DNA of 5,301 nt from an uncultured Clostridium sp. (GTDB taxonomy: Bacteria; Bacillota; Clostridia; Lachnospirales; Lachnospiraceae): assembly GCA_958349075.1 (NCBI GenBank), contig CATWBR010000330.1, forward strand, positions 1 to 5,301, read 5' to 3'. This document shows, one piece after another, positions 1 to 5,301 of the stretch. Numbering within the stretch: the first letter of the stretch is position 1; the number at the start of each line of letters is the position of its first letter. A model generated the notes under the pieces. That model saw nothing but the letters and a program-made list of their open reading frames with translations. It had not been told where the DNA came from and did no database searches. The position numbers and the translations under genes are program-made.

Positions 1-458
1 AAATAAGAAAGAGAATAATCCATAATCTCTTCCGGAGTTCCCATTGCCTCCAGGGCTGTCCGTCCAAAAAGCAGACCGATTACGGTCATTCCTAACCCGC
101 AGACAAGAGAAAAGGCCATGGCGGTATGTACCGCCTCGCTGACCCTCTTCTCATTCTGCGCACCATAAAACTGGGATATAATGACGGTTGCTCCGGAAGA
201 AAGGCCGACGAAAAAGCCGACCAGCAGGTTGATAAGCATGCCCGTGCTGCCGCCTACTGCTGCCAGGGCCTCCTTCCCCACAAACCGTCCTACAATAATA
301 GCATCTACCGTGTTATAGAGCTGCTGAAAAAAAGTTCCAAACAGAATCGGAAAGAAAAACAGCAGAAGCTGTTTCCAGATTACGCCCTCCGTGATGGAGC
401 CCGCACCGCTTTTTTTAATCTCTTTCTTTTTCTGCTCCCTGGCAGACAGGCTGTTCAT
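1..458 (-). CDS. MATE family efflux transporter, N-terminal part (cut by window edge)
   Basis: This is the N-terminal 152 residues of a multidrug and toxic compound extrusion (MATE) transporter; the rest lies beyond the left edge. MATE proteins are usually about 440-460 residues with twelve membrane helices and export cationic drugs or metabolites in exchange for Na+ or H+. The visible part has a Lys/Glu-rich cytoplasmic tail (residues 1-25), a first hydrophobic helix around 28-48 with the MATE-like PILFGTFFQQLYNTVDAIIVG stretch (37-57), a GKEALAAVG motif (61-69), a second helix around 72-95, the loop SQFYGAQNEKRV (95-106), and a third helix around 110-132. The start at 458 is supported by AGGAG seven bases upstream. 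It follows the sleC-like gene by 57 bases on the same strand. Membership of the MATE family is clear. Substrate and subfamily cannot be told from this fragment. No frameshift or stop is seen in the visible part. Confidence 0.9.
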   Translation of the reverse strand, partial: MNSLSAREQKKKEIKKSGAGSITEGVIWKQLLLFFFPILFGTFFQQLYNTVDAIIVGRFVGKEALAAVGGSTGMLINLLVGFFVGLSSGATVIISQFYGAQNEKRVSEAVHTAMAFSLVCGLGMTVIGLLFGRTALEAMGTPEEIMDYSLSY

Positions 459-465
459 AGCACTT

Positions 466-470
466 CTCCT
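466..470 (-). promoter_or_regulatory. Ribosome binding site of the MATE gene
   Basis: On the minus strand AGGAG lies 7 bases before the ATG at 458-456. It fixes the transporter start and leaves a Lys-rich cytoplasmic tail before the first helix. Confidence 0.7.
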
Positions 471-515
471 TCTTATCTTTCGTTATATTTATAAAAACCA
501 ATGCGGGCTTCCGGT

Positions 516-1799
516 TTACGAAAGCTCGGCAATCCTTGTAATGCCGACATAAATATGTGAAATCTTATACCAGGTTGCAAAATCCACCACTCCTGTCTGA
601 GGCAGGCCGAATATAGACTGGAACACCCTCACAGATTCCGCCGTAGAAGGTCCGTAGATTCCGTCCACCGCCACACGCGGAATGGATGTATAAACAGAGG
701 CAATCGTGTCGAGCTGCTCCTGCATCTGCCTCACCTTATCACCGCTGGAACCGATGGTCAGGCTGGTTCCCGGGAACGACGCCGGAATCCCCGATATCAT
801 CTCGGCGGTGTTGATGTACATGTTGCTTCCGTAAAAATGCCTGAGTATTTCAATCGGGCTGTACCCCTGTTCTCCCAGATCACAGGATCCCCACTGGGTC
901 ATCCAGTTCGGGCAGGTTACCTGCCTTCCGTCGCAGTACTGGGTCAGGATAGGCTGTTTCACACCCGGCCTGGAAAGGTAGCTGTCAAATATGTCGTCCA
1001 CCACCACATTGATGGTGTCAAAAGTATCCCTGCCGTAAATCCACTTGTGATCAAATGCAGTGGATGATGTGATTGTAAAATCATAACCCTGGTTCCTGTA
1101 CCACTCCGTATAGACGCGGTTCAGCGTAAAGGACATAATCGCAAGGACATTGGCCACAATTGTCGCCTGGGGCCAGGTTGCATAAATCTCACTGGACGCC
1201 ACATTTTTGATATAATCCCTGTAGGGAACATAATAGTTCTTTGCCGAAGCGTTCGACGGAACTCCGTCATGCACGACTATCGTCTGTGGCACCACCACAC
1301 GGCTTAAAACGATCTCGCCCGTCTCATTCGTCGGTTTTATCTCCTCCTCGGCGATCTTTGGAGGATAGGTTCCGTAGAGCGTATGATCCGGGATATCTAT
1401 CTCCTCCCGCGTCCCCTGCTCATCGGCCAGAGGAATCAGCCTGATTGGCTGAATCGCCGTTACCCCTGCCAGCACCTCGGTCCCATTAACCGTAATCGGT
1501 TCGAATCCCGGAGCCGTTACAGACACCGTATATTCGGAATAGGGCCTGAGCAGGTTATCCTTATTCAAGCTCAGTTCAACAGGGGGCGCCGTCACGGAGA
1601 TGGAGTCTGTCTGTCCGGAGTTATTCGTCTGGACTACCTCCTCCGGTCTCTCCGCATCCTGATATCGAATCGTAACGTCTGCCCCCTGTACAGGGAAATT
1701 ATTCTCACTGTTTACTACATTTACCTGCAGATAGCCCTGCTCTGTTCCCATTGCTTCACAGGCGCGCAGATTTCCATAACCACGTCCAAATCTCTGCAT
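516..1799 (-). CDS. sleC: SleC-like spore cortex-lytic enzyme (pro-enzyme with peptidoglycan-binding domain)
   Basis: This protein (427 residues from this start) matches, in layout and in many sequence blocks I recognise, SleC of Clostridium perfringens and C. difficile. SleC is a cortex peptidoglycan lytic enzyme stored in the spore as a zymogen and activated by Csp subtilisin-like proteases during germination. Seen here: an N-terminal beta-rich, regulatory-type domain (about 22-124, with GADVTIRYQD and PYSEYTVSV); a linker leading to TLYGTYPPKI (140-149); a SpoIID-like catalytic region (about 185-325) with DYIKNVASSEIYATWP, where Glu204 corresponds to the SpoIID-family catalytic Glu, then FDHKWIYGR and a Cys-containing block (Cys289, Cys296, Cys306); and a C-terminal peptidoglycan-binding domain (about 345-412) with VDGIYGPSTAESVRVFQ. 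Family members are about 420-440 residues, so it appears complete. No signal peptide is evident, which suits a protein made inside the sporangium. The ATG at 1799 is preferred because AGAGGT lies 9 bases before it; ATGs at 1817 and 1751 are alternatives. No csp gene is in the window. A paralogue with another role is possible. Confidence 0.88.
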   Translation of the reverse strand: MQRFGRGYGNLRACEAMGTEQGYLQVNVVNSENNFPVQGADVTIRYQDAERPEEVVQTNNSGQTDSISVTAPPVELSLNKDNLLRPYSEYTVSVTAPGFEPITVNGTEVLAGVTAIQPIRLIPLADEQGTREEIDIPDHTLYGTYPPKIAEEEIKPTNETGEIVLSRVVVPQTIVVHDGVPSNASAKNYYVPYRDYIKNVASSEIYATWPQATIVANVLAIMSFTLNRVYTEWYRNQGYDFTITSSTAFDHKWIYGRDTFDTINVVVDDIFDSYLSRPGVKQPILTQYCDGRQVTCPNWMTQWGSCDLGEQGYSPIEILRHFYGSNMYINTAEMISGIPASFPGTSLTIGSSGDKVRQMQEQLDTIASVYTSIPRVAVDGIYGPSTAESVRVFQSIFGLPQTGVVDFATWYKISHIYVGITRIAELS

Positions 1800-1808
1800 T
1801 ATTTTGTA

Positions 1809-1814
1809 ACCTCT
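1809..1814 (-). promoter_or_regulatory. Likely ribosome binding site deciding the sleC start
   Basis: The minus strand reads AGAGGT nine bases before the ATG at 1799. The same bases are codons 2-3 of a frame opening at the ATG at 1817, which has no Shine-Dalgarno sequence of its own. The upstream ATG is therefore probably not the real start. Confidence 0.5.
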
Positions 1815-1832
1815 CATTACAGTTGGTTACTA

Positions 1833-1862
1833 TATCATATAGAAACAATGCGGATGTTATTC
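1833..1862 (-). promoter_or_regulatory. Candidate sporulation-sigma promoter for sleC (weak)
   Basis: The minus strand has GAATAA (1862-1857), 17 bases, then TATGATA (1839-1833). This fits the sigma-F/sigma-G pattern GNATAR ... CATNNTA with one mismatch. The same stretch can also be read as a weak sigma-E site, GAATAAC then 14 bases then TATATGAT, with several mismatches. SleC expression in C. perfringens was described as mother-cell specific, which would favour sigma-E or sigma-K. No good sigma-A pair is visible. The call rests on consensus matching by eye in an AT-rich patch and is tentative. Confidence 0.3.
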
Positions 1863-1928
1863 CTGTGCTGTTCAGATTTGTTATTGTTCACACTGCTGCC
1901 GGAAAGCGTCTGCGCTGGGGACAGTCTC

Positions 1929-3725
1929 TCAGATTTCTCTTGTTGCCGTCTTGAGCCATGCCGCTTCTTCAGGATTCAGATACGGGGAAATTCTTGCATA
2001 AACTTCTTTGTGGTACTCATTCAGAAGTTCGCGGTCACGCGGTTCCATATACTTTATGTCAATTGCATCCAGGTCGATCGGAACCCATGTCAGGTTCTCA
2101 AATTTCATAAACTGGGCAAACTCGTTCTTCTCCGCTTTCACGCACAGCATCATATTCTCCGTCCTGATTCCGAATTTCCCTTCGAAATACAGGCCCGGCT
2201 CGTCGGAAGTGACCATACCCGCCTCAAATACGGCGTTATCCTGACGTTCCGGCACAACGCGCCACCGCACTCCGTTAGGACGCTCATGGACGCTTCCGAG
2301 GAAGCTGACGCCATGGCCTGTTCCGTGATTGAAGTCCAGCCCGCGTCTCCACAGGAGTTCCCTGGCGGCAAAGTCAAAATTATATCCGTGACAGCCGTAC
2401 GGGAATTTAATATTTAACAGCCGGAGCATACAGGAGGCCACGATGGTGAAATATTCTTTCTCCTCCGCGGTCACCTCTCCCAGTGCAAAGGTTCTTGTAA
2501 TATCCGTAGTGCCCTCGTAGTACTGGCCGCCGGAATCTACCAGATACAGCCCCCTCGGCATCAGCTTCTTATTGCTCTCCTCGGATACGGCGTAATGGCA
2601 CATGGCCGCATTGTCGGAATAAGCGGAGATCGTGCCGAAGCTGAGTCCCAGATTTCCTTCCTGCTCACTTCTTAACTGATCCAGATGGGCGGCAGCCGTA
2701 ATCTCATCCATCTCGATCTTTCCGATGTTGTTCTTAAGCCAGTACATGAATTTGACCATGGCGACGCCGTCCTTGATATGGACTTTCTTCATGTTCTCAA
2801 TCTCAACCGGATTCTTTACCGCCTTTGCCGAAGCGGTCGGATTCATCATATCGATGACAGTGACCGTACTGTCGAGGCTCTGGCATACCGCATAATTGAC
2901 ATGAGCCTTTTCCAGCATCACCGTCTCATTTTTAAAGGTCGGAACGAACTGGTAAATCTCATTGTAGTCGTAAATCTTTACTCCCAGGCCGCCCAGGTAG
3001 GTCCTTACCTCTTCACTCACCGTCTCCTGGTTGATAAACAGGAAGATCTCCGTCCTTGTAACAATCAGATAAGAAAGCACAACCGGAGTGCACGGCACAT
3101 CGTTGCCGCGGATATTCAGCAGCCAGATAATATCGTCAAGACTGGTCAGGATATGGGCGCTCGCATGATGTTCCTCCATGACGCTGCGCAGCTCGGCAAT
3201 CTTCACTGAAGCCGGCTTTCCTGCATATTTATCTTCCAGAATCCATACCGGCTCTTTCGGGAGCTGTGGACGGTCTTCCCAAATCTCCCCCACCAGATCC
3301 TCATAGAAAGCAATACAGATGTCCTTGGATGAGAGGCTGTCCTGCAGCTCCTCCCCCATCAGATCATTTACCACACGGCCGTCAAAACCCAGGACGCCGC
3401 CCGGCTGCATGGTCTGTTCCAGATATTCTGTGACGGTGGGAACACCCTCCTCACCCATTTTAAACAGTTTAACTTCCCCTCCAGCCAGTTCCCTGCCTGC
3501 CTGCACAAAATACCGTCCGTCCGTCCAGACTCCGGCTTCATTCATTGTAATTACAGCAGTTCCCGCCGAACCGGTAAAACCGGTCATAAATTCACGCGCC
3601 TTAAAATACCCATCCACGTACTCAGAACCGTGAAAATCCCCGGTCGGGATCAGATAGGCATCCATTCCCCGTTCTGCCATTCGCTCTCTGAGTGCTGCAA
3701 TTCTTGTGCTGACTGCATTTTCCAT
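1929..3725 (-). CDS. Xaa-Pro aminopeptidase (aminopeptidase P, M24B family)
   Basis: This cytoplasmic di-metal peptidase removes the N-terminal residue from peptides whose second residue is proline. At 598 residues it is the long, three-domain type (as in eukaryotic XPNPEP1), not the shorter E. coli PepP. Order: creatinase N-terminal domain (about 5-140, with VWTDGRYFVQA at 66-76); second creatinase-like domain (about 160-305, with DDIIWLLNIRGNDVP at 197-211); catalytic pita-bread domain (about 310-530); and a C-terminal M24 extension (about 540-595, with LTWVPIDLDAID). All expected metal ligands are visible: Asp397, Asp408, His471, Glu509 and Glu523. The supporting histidines are His377 (CHYAV), His467 and His480. 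The enzyme therefore looks active. AGGAGG seven bases before the ATG at 3725 supports the start. It lies 77 bases after lpd on the same strand, with no clear functional link to either neighbour. One small oddity is Arg482 in VHERPNG, where Gly or Pro is usual. Confidence 0.95.
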   Translation of the reverse strand: MENAVSTRIAALRERMAERGMDAYLIPTGDFHGSEYVDGYFKAREFMTGFTGSAGTAVITMNEAGVWTDGRYFVQAGRELAGGEVKLFKMGEEGVPTVTEYLEQTMQPGGVLGFDGRVVNDLMGEELQDSLSSKDICIAFYEDLVGEIWEDRPQLPKEPVWILEDKYAGKPASVKIAELRSVMEEHHASAHILTSLDDIIWLLNIRGNDVPCTPVVLSYLIVTRTEIFLFINQETVSEEVRTYLGGLGVKIYDYNEIYQFVPTFKNETVMLEKAHVNYAVCQSLDSTVTVIDMMNPTASAKAVKNPVEIENMKKVHIKDGVAMVKFMYWLKNNIGKIEMDEITAAAHLDQLRSEQEGNLGLSFGTISAYSDNAAMCHYAVSEESNKKLMPRGLYLVDSGGQYYEGTTDITRTFALGEVTAEEKEYFTIVASCMLRLLNIKFPYGCHGYNFDFAARELLWRRGLDFNHGTGHGVSFLGSVHERPNGVRWRVVPERQDNAVFEAGMVTSDEPGLYFEGKFGIRTENMMLCVKAEKNEFAQFMKFENLTWVPIDLDAIDIKYMEPRDRELLNEYHKEVYARISPYLNPEEAAWLKTATREI

Positions 3726-3732
3726 TTTCGTT

Positions 3733-3738
3733 CCTCCT
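3733..3738 (-). promoter_or_regulatory. Strong ribosome binding site of the aminopeptidase gene
   Basis: A consensus AGGAGG on the minus strand lies 7 bases before the ATG at 3725-3723. It supports this start and suggests efficient translation. Confidence 0.8.
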
Positions 3739-3760
3739 GCATATTTTCATACATTTATAT

Positions 3761-3779
3761 CAGCCGGTCTTAACGGCTG
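3761..3779 (-). other. Intergenic hairpin between lpd and the aminopeptidase gene
   Basis: On the minus strand CAGCCG (3779-3774) pairs perfectly with CGGCTG (3766-3761) across a 7-base loop. A further TAT/ATA pairing is possible if a 4-base bulge (CAGA) is allowed. No T-run follows; the next bases are ATATAAATG, so it is not a standard intrinsic terminator. It sits in the 77-base gap, 35 bases upstream of the aminopeptidase start. It could be an attenuating structure, an RNA processing or stability element, or chance. Confidence 0.4.
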
Positions 3780-3802
3780 TCTGATACCGTTTCCATCCCT
3801 GA

Positions 3803-5224
3803 TCATCCGTAGCTTTTCAGGGCATCCTCAATGGCGAGCGATATGGTCTCGCTGTAAGTAGGGTGCGCCCTCATCGCCGTGGAAAGCTGGTAAGCTGTCA
3901 GTCCGTTGGCAATGGCCGTGGCCATCTCCCCGATCATGTCGGTCGCTCTCGGGCACATAATCTGCGCTCCCACCAGGGTATCCGTATATGCCTCAAAGAT
4001 AAGGCGGATAAATCCGGCCTTCTTCCTCGCCAGAATCGCCTTTCCGTTGACTCCCATAAAGGCCTGGCCGCATTTTACCTTCATATTATACTGTCTTGCA
4101 TCTTCCTCGGTAAATCCTACCGCCGCAATCTCCGGATCCGTATAAATACAGGTGGGGACTACCGGCAGCACCACAAACATTCCGTTGGGCACGACGGTAA
4201 GCTGCATCCTGTGGCCCTTCCCGGTCAGATGCTCGATCACATAGGTGGCCTGGGCCGCCGCCACATGGGCGAGACGCATCTTCGCAACCGTGTCGCCGAT
4301 GGCATACACATTCTCCTGCGTCGTCCTGTAGGTCCCCTTAACCACCGGTTTTCCGTCTTTTAATTCCACCTGGCAGTCCTCCGCCAGGACCTTCTTCATA
4401 TCGGGCCTTCTGCCGACCGCCAGGAGAATGCGGTCCGCCGCAATTTCCTGCCACGAGCCCTCCTCACGGTAGCTGACCGCCACGCTGTCATCCCCGTGGC
4501 TGCGTATCTCCATCACGGAAGCATTGCATATTACGTCGATTCCCTTCGAGCGCAGGGATTCCTCCAACTGATCGGAAATCATCGGGTCCATGGTCTCGAG
4601 AAGCTTGCTGCTCTTTTCAAGCAGGGTCACCCTGGAACCAAGCGCCGAAAATATCGTTGCAATCTCAATGCCGATCACGCCGCCTCCGATGATGACCAGA
4701 CGGTCGAAATGCCATTCGTCCGCCCGGAGGATATCGCGGCTTGTCAGCACCTGAGGCAAATCGACGCCCGGGATATCCGGGATTGCCGGCTCCGCTCCCG
4801 TAGCCAGAATTACATTCTTCCCTACACAGGAAAAGGAACCGTCCGTTCCCTCCACTTCCACAATATTGCCCTTATGTAATTTTGCAGTTCCCTGAATCAG
4901 CGTAACATTCTTCCTGTTGAGAAGCGAACGTATCATGCTCCTGTACTCTTCCACCGATTCATCTTTGTACACCTGCATTCTCTTTAAATCAAAGCCGACC
5001 GAATTCACGCTGATTCCAAATCTTGATGCGTGCTTCAAATCTCCGTAGACAGCGGATGCCTGCAGCATGGCCTTGGCCGGGACACAGCCTGTGTTGACAC
5101 AGACTCCGCCCAGCTCTCCCTGTTCTATCAATGCCACATTCATGCCAAAACCGGCTGCTTTTGCCGCAGCCGTATAGCCTCCGGGGCCTGCTCCGATTAT
5201 GATTACATCGTACTGGTCCGTCAT
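3803..5224 (-). CDS. lpdA: Dihydrolipoyl dehydrogenase (E3 component)
   Basis: This FAD-dependent disulfide oxidoreductase (473 residues, usual family length) reoxidises the dihydrolipoyl groups of 2-oxoacid dehydrogenase complexes or the glycine cleavage H protein, using NAD+. Seen here: FAD-binding GAGPGG (11-16); redox-active CVNTGC with Cys42 and Cys47, followed by Lys51; ATGAEP (141-146); NAD-binding GGGVIGIE (180-187) with Glu203 ending the second strand, as expected for NAD rather than NADP; second FAD motif NVYAIGD (305-311); and a dimerisation domain from about 355 with YTDPEIAAVG. The catalytic His454 and Glu459 lie in AHPTYSE. All catalytic residues are present. There is no N-terminal lipoyl domain, unlike some E3 proteins. 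An apparent 11-residue insertion lies at about 342-352. A G-rich ribosome binding site, AGGGGG, precedes the ATG by five bases. The partner complex is not in the window, so its substrate system is unknown. Mercuric reductase is unlikely: the C-terminal Cys pair and metal-binding domain are absent. Confidence 0.95.
   Translation of the reverse strand: MTDQYDVIIIGAGPGGYTAAAKAAGFGMNVALIEQGELGGVCVNTGCVPAKAMLQASAVYGDLKHASRFGISVNSVGFDLKRMQVYKDESVEEYRSMIRSLLNRKNVTLIQGTAKLHKGNIVEVEGTDGSFSCVGKNVILATGAEPAIPDIPGVDLPQVLTSRDILRADEWHFDRLVIIGGGVIGIEIATIFSALGSRVTLLEKSSKLLETMDPMISDQLEESLRSKGIDVICNASVMEIRSHGDDSVAVSYREEGSWQEIAADRILLAVGRRPDMKKVLAEDCQVELKDGKPVVKGTYRTTQENVYAIGDTVAKMRLAHVAAAQATYVIEHLTGKGHRMQLTVVPNGMFVVLPVVPTCIYTDPEIAAVGFTEEDARQYNMKVKCGQAFMGVNGKAILARKKAGFIRLIFEAYTDTLVGAQIMCPRATDMIGEMATAIANGLTAYQLSTAMRAHPTYSETISLAIEDALKSYG
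4151..4201 (-). repeat. Degenerate in-frame internal repeat in lpdA
   Basis: Residues 342-347 read LTVVPN and residues 353-358 read LPVVPT, eleven residues (33 bases) apart. The second copy runs directly into the conserved CIYTDPE motif. From family knowledge, E3 proteins normally have only one such VP segment here. The two copies match at about 12 of 18 bases, so if this is a duplication it is old. Confidence 0.4.
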
Positions 5225-5301
5225 CTGCTCCCCCTAACTCTGCTGTTACCTTTTTGTACGGTCAGCGCAGTAAATGCGCAGACCTATCTGAACTGTTACG
5301 C
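5225..5301 (-). promoter_or_regulatory. Leader region of lpdA: G-rich ribosome binding site and short palindrome
   Basis: The minus strand carries AGGGGG (5235-5230), five bases before the lpdA ATG; this is the only ribosome binding site candidate. Further up is an interrupted palindrome, GCGCAGTAAATGCGC on the plus strand (5265-5279), with 5-base arms and a 5-base loop. No convincing -35/-10 pair was seen. A minus-strand frame is open from the window edge to a TAA at 5248-5246, but its 17 residues match nothing I recognise, so an upstream gene tail can be neither confirmed nor excluded. Confidence 0.4.

Noticed and set aside
126..494. Plus-strand open frame of 122 codons overlapping the MATE gene
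   Set aside because: The minus strand here encodes a clear MATE N-terminus with its own ribosome binding site, so the plus-strand frame is a shadow.
493..517. Possible intrinsic terminator after sleC: AAACC and GGTTT arms followed by a T-run on the minus strand
   Set aside because: The stem is only five pairs, three of them A-T, with a 13-base loop, and it overlaps the stop codon. It is too weak to call.
1880..1928. Possible terminator just after the aminopeptidase gene (AGCG-CAGA-CGCT)
   Set aside because: The stem has only four pairs and no T-run follows, so termination here is not supported.
1383..2417. Long plus-strand open frame of 344 codons spanning the start of sleC, the gap and the end of the aminopeptidase gene
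   Set aside because: It lies opposite two well-supported genes, has Cys/Arg/His-rich low-plausibility composition with no recognisable domain, and crosses the intergenic region. It is best explained as an antisense shadow.
2685..3209. Plus-strand open frame of 174 codons inside the aminopeptidase gene
   Set aside because: It is fully antisense to conserved M24B coding sequence, and its translation resembles no family I know.
3863..4363. Plus-strand open frame of 166 codons inside lpdA
   Set aside because: It is antisense to conserved E3 motifs, has shadow-type composition, and has no neighbours on that strand.
5246..5299. Tail of an upstream gene in a minus-strand frame ending in TAA 21 bases before lpdA
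   Set aside because: Only 17 codons are visible, with no recognisable motif. An open frame of this length is expected by chance.

Overview
The window looks like a stretch of chromosome from a spore-forming anaerobic Firmicute, most likely a Lachnospiraceae or related Clostridia member. This is inferred from a SleC-type spore cortex-lytic enzyme, a clostridial-style long aminopeptidase P, purine-rich AGGAGG-type ribosome binding sites and moderate base composition (roughly half G+C by eye). No rRNA, tRNA, CRISPR array, insertion sequence, phage gene or origin was recognised.

All four genes lie on the minus strand, so transcription runs from the right edge to the left: dihydrolipoyl dehydrogenase (5224 to 3803), Xaa-Pro aminopeptidase (3725 to 1929), SleC-like germination enzyme (about 1799 to 516), and the first third of a MATE-family efflux transporter (458 to the left edge, truncated by the window). 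The gaps are short: 77, about 129 and 57 bases. None holds a convincing intrinsic terminator, so read-through is possible, but the functions do not form one pathway. Lpd is the E3 of a 2-oxoacid dehydrogenase or glycine cleavage complex whose partners are not in the window. The aminopeptidase trims X-Pro peptides in the cytoplasm. SleC waits in the dormant spore as a zymogen and degrades cortex peptidoglycan on germination. The MATE protein exports small molecules. The gap before sleC carries a weak match to sporulation sigma-factor promoters, which would separate its expression from its housekeeping neighbours.

The region is mostly ordinary and I see no new multi-gene system. The points worth a second look are an 11-residue apparent internal duplication in Lpd just before the dimerisation domain, the ambiguous start of sleC (the first ATG overlaps the likely ribosome binding site of the next one), the candidate sporulation promoter, an isolated hairpin between lpd and the peptidase gene, and a cluster of tetranucleotide microrepeats inside the peptidase gene.
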